A stretch of DNA of 64,000 nt from Salinibacterium sp. SWN167 (GTDB lineage: Bacteria > Actinomycetota > Actinomycetes > Actinomycetales > Microbacteriaceae): the NCBI RefSeq assembly GCF_015864665.1, contig NZ_JADYWU010000001.1, forward strand, positions 1,178,001 through 1,242,000. The letters run 5' to 3'. Below, one piece after another: positions 1 to 7,942 of this stretch. Within the stretch, counting starts at the first letter, position 1. The number at the start of each line of letters is the position of its first letter. The notes below the pieces were generated by a model, which was not told where the DNA came from, did not search any database, and saw only the letters and a list, made by a program, of their open reading frames with translations. The translations under genes were made by a program, and so were the position numbers.

Positions 1-1
1 C

Positions 2-589
2 GGTCGCAACTATGCCGAGCACGCCAAGGAGCTCGGCAACGAGGTTCCGGATGCTCCCATGATGTTCATCAAGCCGAACACGTCTGTCGTGGGCCCCGGC
101 GATGCGATCATGTTGCCTCCGCAGTCGGAAGAGGTCGCGTTTGAGGGAGAGCTTGCCGTCATCATTGGCAGCATTGCCAAGAACGTTGCTGAAGCCGATG
201 TCGACAGTGTGATCTTTGGCTACACGATCGCCAACGACGTCACGGCTCGCGACCTGCAGAAGTCTGATGGCCAGTGGTCACGTGCCAAGGGCTTCGACAC
301 GTTCTGCCCGCTCGGACCGGTAATCGAGACTGAGTTCGTGGTGGGCTCGCAGAGCATCCGCACCACCGTCAATGGCGACCTCAAGCAAGACGGCACCGTC
401 GACCAGATGATTCATTCTGTTGCTGCGCAGGTCGTCTATGCTTCGGCCGCATTCACGCTGTTGCCCGGTGACATTCTTCTCACGGGCACGCCTGCCGGTG
501 TTGGCCCGCTCGTGCACGGCGACACCGTCGAGATCACGATCGAGGGCATCGGCACGCTGAGCAACCCGGTTCGTTCTATCGCCAAGTAG
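2..589 (+). CDS. Fumarylacetoacetate hydrolase (FAH) family protein, 5' end outside window
   Basis: The reading frame is open from base 2, so the N-terminus lies upstream; about 195 C-terminal residues are present. Visible FAH-fold features are the metal-binding stretch FEGELAVIIG (Glu residues that bind Mg2+/Mn2+ in this family), the G-YTIANDVTARD segment, and the terminal LLTGTPAGVG motif. Family members cleave or isomerise beta-diketo acids (fumarylpyruvate, HHDD) or decarboxylate oxaloacetate, and substrate cannot be told from sequence. The gene sits directly upstream of gltX, an adjacency common in Actinobacteria (Rv2993c-gltS in M. tuberculosis), so a housekeeping role is as likely as a link to the catabolic region at 8-16 kb. 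A hairpin follows the stop codon. Confidence 0.9.
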   Translation, partial: GRNYAEHAKELGNEVPDAPMMFIKPNTSVVGPGDAIMLPPQSEEVAFEGELAVIIGSIAKNVAEADVDSVIFGYTIANDVTARDLQKSDGQWSRAKGFDTFCPLGPVIETEFVVGSQSIRTTVNGDLKQDGTVDQMIHSVAAQVVYASAAFTLLPGDILLTGTPAGVGPLVHGDTVEITIEGIGTLSNPVRSIAK

Positions 590-596
590 GCGTCGT

Positions 597-627
597 CGCA
601 GAATCGCCCGCAATGGGCGGTTCTGCG
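597..627 (+). terminator. Hairpin between FAH gene and gltX
   Basis: A 13-bp stem (597-609 with 615-627, one T-G wobble at 604/620) closes a 5-nt loop immediately after the FAH stop codon. There is no T-tract, so it is either a weak terminator or an RNA-stabilising hairpin. It ends just before the putative gltX -10 element at 631-636. Confidence 0.45.
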
Positions 628-630
628 GCT

Positions 631-636
631 TAGAAT
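631..636 (+). promoter_or_regulatory. Putative -10 element of gltX
   Basis: TAGAAT fits the actinobacterial TANNNT -10 consensus and ends 7 nt before the ATG at 644. That spacing would start transcription at or next to the ATG, giving a leaderless mRNA. It also argues against the GTG at 638, only 1 nt after the hexamer, as the start codon. Confidence 0.4.
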
Positions 637-643
637 AGTGGCA

Positions 644-2134
644 ATGTCTGCGCCATTTTCTACTGCAACCGCTTCCGACGTTCGCGTTCGGTTTTGTCCG
701 TCTCCTACCGGAACGCCCCACGTTGGGCTGATCCGCACTGCCCTGTTCAACTGGGCTTATGCGCGTCACACCGGCGGCAAGATGGTGTTCCGTATTGAAG
801 ATACGGATGCCGCTCGCGACAGCGAAGAGAGCTACCTGCAGCTTCTCGACGCCATGCGCTGGTTGGGGTTGGACTGGGACGAGGGCGTGGAGACCGGTGG
901 GCCGAATGGACCCTACCGCCAGTCGCAGCGCACCGACATTTACCTTGAGGTCATCGAGAAGCTGAAGGCTTCCGGTCACCTCTACGAGTCTTTTGCGACG
1001 GGTGAAGAGATCGAGGCCCGCAACGTGGCCAACGGTCGCGACCCCAAGCAGGGCTACGACAACTTCGAGCGCGACCTCACCGCTGAGCAGATCGCGGCAT
1101 TCAAAGAAGAGGGCCGCAAGCCGGCTTTGCGTTTGCGCGTTCCGGACTCCGACTTGAGCTTCGACGACCTGGTTCGGGGCGACATCACGTTCCCCGCCGG
1201 TTCGTTCTCTGACTTCGTGGTGGTGCGCCCGAACGGTGCTCCGCTCTACACATTTGTGAACCCGGTGGATGACGCGCTCATGGGCATCACGCACGTGCTG
1301 CGCGGTGAAGACCTGCTCTCGAGCACTCCGCGCCAGATCGCCCTCTACACGGCGCTCATTGAGATCGGCCTCACAGATGCCATCCCGCGCTTCGGTCACC
1401 TTCCTTACGTGATGGGTGAGGGCAACAAGAAGCTCTCGAAGCGCGACCCCGAGTCGAACCTGTTCTTGCACCGCGACCGCGGGTTCATTCCCGAGGGGCT
1501 CATCAACTACCTCTCGCTGTTGGGCTGGTCGCTCGCACCCGACCGCGACGTGTTCTCGATCGAGGAGCTCATTGGGGCCTTCGACGTGGAGAACGTGAAC
1601 CCGAACCCGGCCCGCTTCGATGTGAAGAAGGCGGAGTCGTTGAATGGCGACCACATCCGTCTGCTGTCGGCGGAGGAATTCGCTGGCCGTCTCGTGCCGT
1701 ACCTCGTTGCTGCTGACGTCATTTCGGCTGAGCCGACCGAGGCTGAGCTGGCGACGCTCGCCGCTGCCGCGCCTCTCGTGCAGGAGCGCATGCAGTTGCT
1801 GGGCGATGCTCCCGCGCTCTTGCAGTTCTTGTTCACGGCGGATGCTGACCTCACGGTTGACGCGGATGCGATGCCGAAGGCTGAGGGCCCCGAGGTTCTG
1901 GATGCTGCGATTGCTGTGCTGACCGAGCTCGATTCGTGGACGCACGATGCTATTGAGGCAGCGTTGCGCGCCGAGCTCATCGAAGTGAAAGAGATGAAGC
2001 CGCGACTGGCTTTCGGACCCTTGCGTAGCGCGATCGCTGGTCGCCGCATCAGCCCGCCGCTCTTCGAGTCGATGGAACTGTTGGGCAAGGAATCGTCACT
2101 GGTTCGCCTGAAGGCGTTGCGCGCCCAGCTATGA
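644..2134 (+). CDS. gltX: Glutamyl-tRNA synthetase
   Basis: Class I aminoacyl-tRNA synthetase charging tRNA-Glu in the cytoplasm. The N-terminus carries [11 protein letters not shown], where PHVG is the HIGH signature (about residues 25-28), followed by [14 protein letters not shown]. The KMSKS equivalent KLSKRD lies near residue 263, and the C-terminal part is the helical anticodon-binding region. At 496 residues it has normal bacterial GluRS length. I chose ATG 644 rather than the in-frame GTG 638 because a TAGAAT -10 lies 7 nt upstream of the ATG and no Shine-Dalgarno sequence precedes either codon. The stop overlaps the next gene by 4 bases, so the two are probably co-transcribed. A tRNA-Glu gene is present at 29.5 kb. 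Confidence 0.96.
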   Translation: MSAPFSTATASDVRVRFCPSPTGTPHVGLIRTALFNWAYARHTGGKMVFRIEDTDAARDSEESYLQLLDAMRWLGLDWDEGVETGGPNGPYRQSQRTDIYLEVIEKLKASGHLYESFATGEEIEARNVANGRDPKQGYDNFERDLTAEQIAAFKEEGRKPALRLRVPDSDLSFDDLVRGDITFPAGSFSDFVVVRPNGAPLYTFVNPVDDALMGITHVLRGEDLLSSTPRQIALYTALIEIGLTDAIPRFGHLPYVMGEGNKKLSKRDPESNLFLHRDRGFIPEGLINYLSLLGWSLAPDRDVFSIEELIGAFDVENVNPNPARFDVKKAESLNGDHIRLLSAEEFAGRLVPYLVAADVISAEPTEAELATLAAAAPLVQERMQLLGDAPALLQFLFTADADLTVDADAMPKAEGPEVLDAAIAVLTELDSWTHDAIEAALRAELIEVKEMKPRLAFGPLRSAIAGRRISPPLFESMELLGKESSLVRLKALRAQL

Positions 2135-3036
2135 GTGAGCAGTTCGACTGGGATGTTGTCATTGTCGGCGGCGGACCGGCTGGACTCAGCGCTGCCCTGA
2201 ACTTGGCGCGGGCTCGTCGACGCACTCTTGTGCTCGACAGCAATCGCCCCCGCAACTCGGCGACGTTCCACTCTCACGGCTTTTTGAGTCGCGATGGTAT
2301 TTCTCCTCTCGAGCTTCGCAAGATGGGACGGGAGGAGCTGGAGCAGTATCCGAACGTCTCGTTCGAACGAACCATTGTTGAAGGCATCGAGCCGCTCGGT
2401 GCCGTCGGCGCCGGCTTCACCGTCACGCATCGCGGGGGAGCGGTTACGACCCGCACTGTGCTGATCGCGACGGGGTTGCGTGAAGTGCTGCCAAAGTTGC
2501 CGCTGCTGCGCGCGTTCTATGGCACGAGCATCCACTCGTGCATGGAGTGTGACGGTTACGAGTATGCGGATAAGCCCATTGCGCTCATTGGGCACACGGA
2601 TGACCTAGCCGAGCGAGCGCTGTTGCTTTCGCAGTGGAGCCGCGACCTGATTGTCTTCACCCAGGGCGTTGGCCACGTGAGTGACGCCGACGAGGCGATG
2701 CTGGCGGAGCGCGGCATCCGAGTGGATCGTCGTGAAGTGGCGGATGTAGCGGGCGACCGTGATGGCCTCACCGGCGTTGTGCTTGCCGATGGCGAAACCA
2801 TTGCGCGCGAGGCCGCGTTTGTACGCCCCGACTATGAAACCGCCCTCGACTATGCAGCAGGCTTGCAGCTCACCCTCGACGCGGAGGGCCTGATCGTCGT
2901 GGACGCTGCCGGCCGCACCACCACGGCGGGAGCCTATGCGATCGGTGATGCCACCCCGCCCGGCCCCCAGCAGCTCATCGTTGCCGCCGGTGATGGCGCT
3001 GAGGTTGCCGCGGTCATCAACCGCGACCTGCTCTAA
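2131..3036 (+). CDS. Thioredoxin-reductase-like FAD/NAD(P)-dependent oxidoreductase
   Basis: A 301-residue two-dinucleotide-binding-domain flavoprotein. It starts with the FAD Rossmann motif [15 protein letters not shown], has the central redox pair C137-M-E-C140 ([10 protein letters not shown]), and ends with the second FAD contact [15 protein letters not shown]. This is the small thioredoxin-reductase/AhpF-like fold, and the active site is CMEC rather than the usual CATC. Canonical TrxB carries GGGxSA in the NADPH domain; here that region reads ALIGHTDD, so cofactor and partner are uncertain, and a reductase for a thioredoxin-like or mycothiol-type partner is possible. The ATG overlaps the gltX stop by 4 bases. 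Confidence 0.85.
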   Translation: MSEQFDWDVVIVGGGPAGLSAALNLARARRRTLVLDSNRPRNSATFHSHGFLSRDGISPLELRKMGREELEQYPNVSFERTIVEGIEPLGAVGAGFTVTHRGGAVTTRTVLIATGLREVLPKLPLLRAFYGTSIHSCMECDGYEYADKPIALIGHTDDLAERALLLSQWSRDLIVFTQGVGHVSDADEAMLAERGIRVDRREVADVAGDRDGLTGVVLADGETIAREAAFVRPDYETALDYAAGLQLTLDAEGLIVVDAAGRTTTAGAYAIGDATPPGPQQLIVAAGDGAEVAAVINRDLL

Positions 3037-3039
3037 GAA

Positions 3040-3477
3040 TTACTCCGCTGCCCGGCCCCGCGTCTTCAGCATGGTGACGAGGCACGCGGCGAACAGCACC
3101 GCGGTGATGGGGGCCCAGACTGCTCGTTCGACGGCGCTGGGGGTGATGAGGTTCAGAATGACGCCCACGCCCGCATAGGCGGTGGTGAACCACGCGAGCA
3201 CCGTAATGAGTCGGCGTGGGGCGAGCCTGAGAGGGCCGCGTTCGGTGCGGGCGAGGATCGCTGCTGCCATCACGAGAACGAGGGCGGTAGAGACGCCGGC
3301 AAAGATGCGACTCTGAGCGGGGAGCGTGCCTTTGTTCGCTCCGCCTTGCGTGTATTCGCCGAGGGGTGCTCCGAGCACGACGGCGAGTTGGAAGAGCGCG
3401 ACGAGCGTGAAGAGCACGGCGGCGATGGTGGCACCGATGCGCGCGGTGCAGGGCATTGGTGCGGTGTTCTGCTTCAT
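3040..3477 (-). CDS. Small integral membrane protein, partner of PadR
   Basis: A 145-residue protein with four predicted membrane segments, including ATIAAVLFTLVALFQLAVVLG, TALVLVMAAAILA and a C-terminal AVLFAACLVTML stretch. No catalytic motif is visible and I recognise no named family. Its start overlaps the stop of the upstream padR gene by 4 bases, so it is the second cistron of a PadR-controlled operon. The family logic (PadR with a neighbouring membrane protein or transporter) suggests a stress- or drug-responsive membrane protein, but its function is unknown. It converges on the flavoprotein gene with 3 bases between stop codons. Confidence 0.8.
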   Translation of the reverse strand: MKQNTAPMPCTARIGATIAAVLFTLVALFQLAVVLGAPLGEYTQGGANKGTLPAQSRIFAGVSTALVLVMAAAILARTERGPLRLAPRRLITVLAWFTTAYAGVGVILNLITPSAVERAVWAPITAVLFAACLVTMLKTRGRAAE

Positions 3478-4025
3478 CGGGTGGACTCCTTGGGGTCGGC
3501 GAGTTGGGAACGAAGCTCATCGAGCCAGGTGATCTCGGCGCGCGCGTGGGCGCGGCCCGATTCGAGCGTGGCGTATTGCAGGCGGATGGCGAGAGCAGGT
3601 TTCGAAAACTTTGGGGGTGCGCTCGCGGCGAGTGCGTCGAGCGTAGTGAGCAGTTCGACAGCAGAGGAGCGACGTTGATCGAGCAGCTCGATCACGCCCG
3701 CAGCGCCGAGCGAGGCGGCGAAGAATAGCCGCAGGAGAAAAGGTTCGCGGGAGGTGTCTGGCTCGAGCGGTGAGGCCAGCCAGGTCTTCAATGCCGCCCG
3801 CCCCGGTTCGAGGATCGAGTAGAGGCGGCGGTCGGGGCGAGACGCCTGCTCGACGGTGGTGCTTTCAACCAGTCCGTCGGCCTCGGCCCGGTGGAGGGTG
3901 CGGTATAGCTGCGATTGATCGGCGGGCCAGAAGTGTGCGGCCGTTGTCGAGAACGCTTTGCCGAGTTCGTAGCCAGTCATGGGCTGAGTCGCGACGAAAC
4001 CGAGCACGGCATGTAGTAATGACAT
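3474..4025 (-). CDS. PadR-family transcriptional regulator
   Basis: A 183-residue repressor-type protein. The N-terminal winged helix (LHAVLGFVATQPMTGYELGKAF, WPADQSQLYRTLHRAEADGLV) is the classic PadR domain, and the C-terminal half is the helical Vir_act_alpha_C dimerisation region. A perfect 20-bp palindrome begins 8 bases upstream of the ATG and overlaps a probable -10 element, which implies autorepression. The next gene (3040-3477) overlaps the stop by 4 bases. PadR proteins generally derepress in response to phenolics, antibiotics or lipophilic compounds; the ligand here is unknown. Confidence 0.92.
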   Translation of the reverse strand: MSLLHAVLGFVATQPMTGYELGKAFSTTAAHFWPADQSQLYRTLHRAEADGLVESTTVEQASRPDRRLYSILEPGRAALKTWLASPLEPDTSREPFLLRLFFAASLGAAGVIELLDQRRSSAVELLTTLDALAASAPPKFSKPALAIRLQYATLESGRAHARAEITWLDELRSQLADPKESTR

Positions 4026-4032
4026 ACGTCGA

Positions 4033-4052
4033 ATATAGGACTAGTCCTATAT
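4033..4052 (-). promoter_or_regulatory. PadR operator palindrome and overlapping -10
   Basis: ATATAGGACTAGTCCTATAT is a perfect 20-bp inverted repeat just upstream of the padR ATG (4025). On the minus strand the hexamer TATATT (4032-4037) lies 6 nt before the ATG, as expected for a leaderless promoter, so a bound repressor would occlude the -10. Confidence 0.75.
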
Positions 4053-4127
4053 GGAGTCAAGGGGTGAACCACAACCCTCTCAAGATGCGCTAAAGTAGTA
4101 AATCGGTTCGGCTGCGGCTGAACGCTG

Positions 4128-4199
4128 TGGGGTATGGTGTAATTGGCAACACGGAAGATTCTGATTCTTTTGTTCTTGGTTCGAGTCCAGGTACCCCAG
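4128..4199 (+). tRNA. tRNA-Gln (CTG anticodon)
   Basis: A 72-nt cloverleaf. The acceptor stem TGGGGTA/TACCCCA is fully paired, the T arm contains GGTTCGAGTCC, and the anticodon loop TTCTGAT places anticodon CTG at 4161-4163, which reads CAG (Gln). The 3' CCA is not encoded. A strong terminator follows. Confidence 0.95.
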
Positions 4200-4227
4200 C
4201 AAAACAACTAGGGAGCAACTCCCGCCC

Positions 4228-4255
4228 AGCCCGGCTCACGCCGGGCTTTTTCTTT
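4228..4255 (+). terminator. Rho-independent terminator after tRNA-Gln
   Basis: An 8-bp perfect GC-rich stem (AGCCCGGC / GCCGGGCT, 4228-4235 with 4240-4247) with a TCAC loop is followed by TTTTCTTT. It lies 29 bases past the tRNA. Confidence 0.85.
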
Positions 4256-4326
4256 GCCGGTGCCGTGCGGGGCCTGTTTCGCTCTTAGCCACCCAAGACT
4301 TGCCGCTAGCTCGCGCACGTTGAGCG

Positions 4327-4905
4327 CTAGTTCAGGCCCATCGTGCTGCGGAAGTCGTGGCCGAGATCGCCCCATGGTGGCTCGATCTCGACGAACTGCG
4401 TTTCGCTATCCCACGACACGTGTTGTGCGACGAACCCGCCCCACTTGCGGAGTAGAGCTGCGAGCGAATCGGCGATGGCGATCTTCTCTAAGCCCCAGAA
4501 GTAATAGAGAAGAGCATCCCCTTCGATGAGATCGACCATCATCAGGTCACCGGCGCCTGCGCGACTGAGGATCGGGAAGTGAGGGTTGTGTTCCCCGCGT
4601 GACCCTTCGATGCCGGGCAGTAGTCGATAGGAGAAGGTTGTGATCGCTTCATCGAAGGGGATCGGGTCGTAGTCAAGGAAGAAGCCGGAACGAATCCTTC
4701 CGACATCCTTCACTCCGTTGTGCCACGAAAACCAATCGACCAGCGCCGCCGGCGCGCTCCCCGTCGCTGCGAGTAGGCGTTCTCTGATCTGTGCCCTTGT
4801 GTAAATCGGGGGTTCAACTGCTTCTTCAAAGGGAATGCCCCGAGTTTTGAGTATTTCGCGGTAGGCAGCCACGGGTGAATGGTCGTTGTGGGGCATGTGA
4901 TGCAC
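4327..4905 (-). CDS. Uncharacterised protein, SMI1/KNR4-like appearance
   Basis: A 192-residue soluble protein starting at GTG 4905 (ATG 4896 is an alternative). Features resembling the SUKH/SMI1-KNR4 fold are the early acidic/aromatic WFSWHNGV motif, GFFLDYDPIPFDEAI, the central phrase HFPILSRAGAGDLMMVDL and the late SLAALLRKW helix. SUKH proteins often act as immunity or regulatory proteins, but no toxin gene is adjacent. It begins 1 base after the stop of the SRPBCC gene, so the two form an operon. The family call is tentative. Confidence 0.6.
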   Translation of the reverse strand: MHHMPHNDHSPVAAYREILKTRGIPFEEAVEPPIYTRAQIRERLLAATGSAPAALVDWFSWHNGVKDVGRIRSGFFLDYDPIPFDEAITTFSYRLLPGIEGSRGEHNPHFPILSRAGAGDLMMVDLIEGDALLYYFWGLEKIAIADSLAALLRKWGGFVAQHVSWDSETQFVEIEPPWGDLGHDFRSTMGLN

Positions 4906-4906
4906 G

Positions 4907-5368
4907 TTACCGCTGCTCTGGGCGCAGGGAGCTGATCAGCGCAGCGTTGCGCTCCTCGAGCAGCGTCTGCATGTAGCGACGCAGGAACAGCTTCTCCACG
5001 AGGCGCGCGAGCGGCCCGAAGGGAGCCGCGAAGGTGAGTCGATCCTGCATGTGGGTGCGGCCGTCGATCTCTTCGAAGAGATGCTCGTGGTGGTAGGCGG
5101 CGAAAGGGCCGCGAACTTGTTCATCCGCAAACCGGTGCGGAGCATCCACATCAAAAATTCGCACAGTCAGGCGTAGCGGCAGGCCGAAGTGTCGAGCCGA
5201 CCAGGTGACGACGTCACCCTCGACGAAGTGGCCAGTGGTGCGGCCGGCGATGACCTTTTCGCGGTGGTGCGTCATCGAATCAAGGTGCAGGTTCACGCTC
5301 AGCGATAGTGCGCACACCTCAGCGATCGGGGCATCGAATACGGTATCGAGCACGATCAACTGGGTCAT
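4907..5368 (-). CDS. SRPBCC-superfamily (polyketide cyclase/START-like) protein
   Basis: A 153-residue protein with the layout of a helix-grip fold: an N-terminal strand FDAPIAEVCALSLSVN, the mid-domain phrases VVTWSARHFGLPLRLTVRI and HHEHLFEEIDGRTHMQDRLTF, and a long C-terminal helix with LRRYMQTLLEERNA. This arrangement matches ligand-binding SRPBCC proteins often annotated as cell-division-inhibitor-like or cyclase-like. Ligand and role are unknown. A TATGCT hexamer (5375-5380) ends 6 nt upstream of the ATG, suggesting a leaderless transcript. Confidence 0.75.
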   Translation of the reverse strand: MTQLIVLDTVFDAPIAEVCALSLSVNLHLDSMTHHREKVIAGRTTGHFVEGDVVTWSARHFGLPLRLTVRIFDVDAPHRFADEQVRGPFAAYHHEHLFEEIDGRTHMQDRLTFAAPFGPLARLVEKLFLRRYMQTLLEERNAALISSLRPEQR

Positions 5369-5374
5369 AAGTTG

Positions 5375-5380
5375 AGCATA
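5375..5380 (-). promoter_or_regulatory. Putative -10 of SRPBCC operon
   Basis: The minus-strand TATGCT lies 6 nt before the ATG at 5368. It has the same geometry as other probable leaderless starts in the window. Confidence 0.35.
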
Positions 5381-5590
5381 CGTTCACCAACGCAAGTCTG
5401 GCGGACGCGGTTCGCATCGCTGGTGCCGATTCAACAGATCTCGAAGGCCGCCGAGTTCTGGGAAAAAACTATCGCGCATCGGCGTGGGGCCGAGTACGAT
5501 CAGCGCAGTGATTCAGCACCAACAAGGGAGTTGAAGTGAGCAGTACGTCCCGCCTTCGTCCACCGGTCTCAACGCCGATCGGCGTCCCTG

Positions 5591-5971
5591 TTGTTGTCTA
5601 GAAGACAGGCGCACCGCAGGGGAGTGCGGAAAGTAGGCTTCGGGGTCGCCAGTATTTCTCTAGCCATCAGCCTGAACTCCTGTGCTGAGGTGCCCCCGCA
5701 GTACGGCACTGTCATCGGGATGACGCTCCTTGAAGCCACGCCATTGCTCCCGGGGGACCTCTCCATCTACGACCTGTCGATACCGCTTCTCGATGTCGAG
5801 CCCAGCTATAACGGTGGTGAGCCTGCGGGGCGTTGGGTGATCGTGGCGCAGTGCGCTGAAATCGACGCCGGGGCACTCGGCATAGTCCCGCTCGACGCCT
5901 ACGCGGGTGATATCAAAGCCACCGCCGAGCGTGAGGGGTGGAATTACGCGCTGCTGGAGTGCACTGAGTAG
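5591..5971 (+). CDS. Small lipoprotein of unknown function (start uncertain)
   Basis: A frame of 126 residues from TTG 5591. The N-terminus is strongly basic (SRRQAHRRGVRK), followed by a hydrophobic stretch GFGVASISLAISL and a lipobox-like LNSC, so the mature protein would start at Cys about residue 31. The rest shows no recognised domain; the pattern of short beta strands suggests a small extracytoplasmic domain. No Shine-Dalgarno precedes 5591. A good one (AAGGGAG, 5524-5530) instead precedes a GTG at 5536 in another frame that stops at 5601. A frameshift, or a short leader peptide followed by reinitiation, is therefore possible. Confidence 0.5.
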   Translation: MLSRRQAHRRGVRKVGFGVASISLAISLNSCAEVPPQYGTVIGMTLLEATPLLPGDLSIYDLSIPLLDVEPSYNGGEPAGRWVIVAQCAEIDAGALGIVPLDAYAGDIKATAEREGWNYALLECTE

Positions 5972-6021
5972 GCGGTGCGGGGACGGCGTCGGCTTACCGC
6001 ACAATCGCGGCGGATCATTTG

Positions 6022-6036
6022 CATAGCCCGGCTATG
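6022..6036 (+). promoter_or_regulatory. MarR operator palindrome
   Basis: CATAGCCCGGCTATG is a perfect 7+1+7 inverted repeat. A TATAGT -10 hexamer (6037-6042) abuts it and ends 6 nt before the marR ATG (6049). A repressor bound here would block the promoter of the marR-MFS operon. Confidence 0.65.
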
Positions 6037-6048
6037 TATAGTGGAGGA

Positions 6049-6525
6049 ATGCCATCCTCACTTCTCTCCCTGCTGGGTGACCTCGTCTCGGTCAACCAGC
6101 GCCTTACCCGGTTGGCCGCGCGCGCCACCGGCAGCTCTGAATCACCCGCAGTCTGGCGCACCCTCAGCGTGCTCAACTCCGGCGGGCCCATGCGCCTCGG
6201 CGAACTTGCCGAACTCAGCCGCGTCGCACAACCGACCGCCACGAAGCTCGTCAGCAACCTCACCGAACGCGGCTGGGTCAATCGCCTCCCCGATCCGGAT
6301 GACGCCCGCGCCTCCCAAATCGCCGTCACCACCGCCGGTGCCGATGCCCTCATCGCCTGGCGCGACGAACTCGCCGGAGCCATGCTCCCGCTCTTCGCCG
6401 ACCTCGACACCGACGACGTGGCCGTGCTGCGCCGGGCCGTCGAAATCATCGGCCAGCGTGCGGATGCCGCAGCAGACCTCGCGCCGGGCGCCCCCGTCAC
6501 CGCATCACTAGAAGGACAATCATGA
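6049..6525 (+). CDS. MarR-family transcriptional regulator
   Basis: A 158-residue winged-helix regulator. The recognition region reads MRLGELAELSRVAQPTATKLV with the wing GWVNRLPDPDDARASQIAVT, the MarR signature (DPDDxR). I chose ATG 6049 because a TATAGT hexamer lies exactly 6 nt upstream; the longer frame from 6019 would begin inside the operator. The stop overlaps the MFS transporter start by 4 bases, a standard arrangement in which MarR represses its own efflux pump until a small ligand binds. Confidence 0.9.
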   Translation: MPSSLLSLLGDLVSVNQRLTRLAARATGSSESPAVWRTLSVLNSGGPMRLGELAELSRVAQPTATKLVSNLTERGWVNRLPDPDDARASQIAVTTAGADALIAWRDELAGAMLPLFADLDTDDVAVLRRAVEIIGQRADAAADLAPGAPVTASLEGQS

Positions 6526-7799
6526 CCCGCACGATCGCATCGTCGACTAGCTCCGCGCACAACCCCAACGCGAGCACCACCAGCAGCATCCTGCACCAAC
6601 CGCGCGCAGTTTGGGCCGTAGCCTTCGCCTCCGTGATCGCCTTCATGGGCATCGGGCTCGTTGACCCGATCCTGCCCGCCATCGCCCAAGACCTTCAGGC
6701 CACAGCAACCGAAACCGAGATGCTCTTCACGAGCTACCTGCTCATCACGGGTCTCGCCATGTTCTTCACGAGCTGGATCTCGAGCCGCATTGGCGCCAAA
6801 CGTACCCTCCTCATCGGCCTCGCCCTCGTCGTGCTGTTCGCCTTCGCCGCAGGCTTGTCGGGCAACGTCGAATGGGTGATCGGCTTCCGCGCCGGCTGGG
6901 GGCTCGGTAATGCCCTCTTCATTTCGACGGCTCTCGCCACCATCGTGGGTGCGGCATCCGGAGGCACGAGCTCGGCGATCATCCTCTACGAAGCAGCCCT
7001 CGGCCTCGGCATCGCGATCGGACCACTCCTCGGCGGCCTGCTCGGCGGCATCAGCTGGCGCGGCCCGTTCTTCGGCACCGCAACCCTCATGGCCATCGGC
7101 TTCATCGGCATCGTGACCGTGATGAAAACGGATGCTGTGCGCCCCACCCCAACGCCGCTCTCAGCACCCTTCCGCGCTCTGGCCAACCCTGCCCTCGGAG
7201 TTCTCGCTGCCGCAGCACTGTTCTACAACATCGCTTTCTTCGTGCTGCTCGCCTACACGCCGTTCGCCCTGGTTCCGCTCGGCTTTGGCAGCGCCATGAC
7301 TCTCGGCTTTATCTTCTTCGGCTGGGGGCTCTCGCTCGCCGTCACCTCGGTGTGGGTCGCGCCGCTGCTCACGCACCGCCTGCCGCGCACCCTCGTGCTG
7401 CGACTCGTGCTGCCCCTGCTCGCGCTCGACCTCGTAGCCGCGGCACTCTTCATCGGCTCGGGCCCCGGCCTCATCGTGTGCGTAGTCGTCGGCGGCATGC
7501 TGCTCGGAGTACTCAACACCGTGCTCACCGAATGCGTTATGGAAGCCACCGACCTGCCACGCTCGGTAGCGTCATCCGCTTACTCGGGCGTGCGCTTCCT
7601 TGGGGGAGCCATCGCCCCACCTGCTGCCACCATTCTCGCCGCCGCCATCTCACCGGCAACCCCGTTCTACGCGGCAGCGGGCTCCGTGCTCGTAGCCACT
7701 CTCATCGTGGTCCTGGGCCGCAAACGCCTACGGAAAGCGGATGGCGCAGAGATCAGCGTCACCGAAGAAGCCGAGGTCATCGCGGCTGGCGACCGCTAA
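6522..7799 (+). CDS. MFS drug-efflux transporter (DHA1-like, 12 TM)
   Basis: A 425-residue inner-membrane protein with about 12 hydrophobic segments. TM1 reads VAFASVIAFMGIGLVDPILPAIA, motif A is represented by SRIGAKRTLLIG after TM2, and a motif-C-like glycine-rich helix (GLGIAIGPLLGGLLGG) lies in TM5. These are antiporter hallmarks of the DHA1 drug:H+ group. It is translationally coupled to marR (ATGA overlap), so it is presumably induced by its substrates. Substrates cannot be read from sequence. A terminator lies 45 bases downstream. Confidence 0.9.
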   Translation: MTRTIASSTSSAHNPNASTTSSILHQPRAVWAVAFASVIAFMGIGLVDPILPAIAQDLQATATETEMLFTSYLLITGLAMFFTSWISSRIGAKRTLLIGLALVVLFAFAAGLSGNVEWVIGFRAGWGLGNALFISTALATIVGAASGGTSSAIILYEAALGLGIAIGPLLGGLLGGISWRGPFFGTATLMAIGFIGIVTVMKTDAVRPTPTPLSAPFRALANPALGVLAAAALFYNIAFFVLLAYTPFALVPLGFGSAMTLGFIFFGWGLSLAVTSVWVAPLLTHRLPRTLVLRLVLPLLALDLVAAALFIGSGPGLIVCVVVGGMLLGVLNTVLTECVMEATDLPRSVASSAYSGVRFLGGAIAPPAATILAAAISPATPFYAAAGSVLVATLIVVLGRKRLRKADGAEISVTEEAEVIAAGDR

Positions 7800-7843
7800 C
7801 GGTGCCATCCGTTTCGCGCGTGACCTCCAGAGCGCAACGAAAA

Positions 7844-7888
7844 GCCGCCCACTCCCAGTAACCAGCTGGAGGGTGGGCGGCTTCTTTT
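7844..7888 (+). terminator. Bidirectional terminator between MFS and tctA
   Basis: The 9-bp stem GCCGCCCAC / GTGGGCGGC (7844-7852 with 7873-7881) has TTCTTTT on the plus side and AAAA on the other (TTTT on the minus strand). It therefore serves both convergent genes. Confidence 0.75.
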
Positions 7889-7942
7889 CGCTCGCGAGTG
7901 TGTCGGCGACTGTTCGGGTCTAGCGTCGCCGACTACTCGGGT

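Noticed and set aside
638-640. GTG 638 as the gltX start
   Set aside because: It lies 1 nt after the likely -10 hexamer, so it would not be in the transcript; ATG 644 is 7 nt after it and fits.
278-1945. A 555-codon open frame antisense to gltX
   Set aside because: The plus strand encodes a textbook glutamyl-tRNA synthetase with all motifs. The antisense product is Arg/His/Val-rich with no domain, typical of shadow frames in high-GC DNA.
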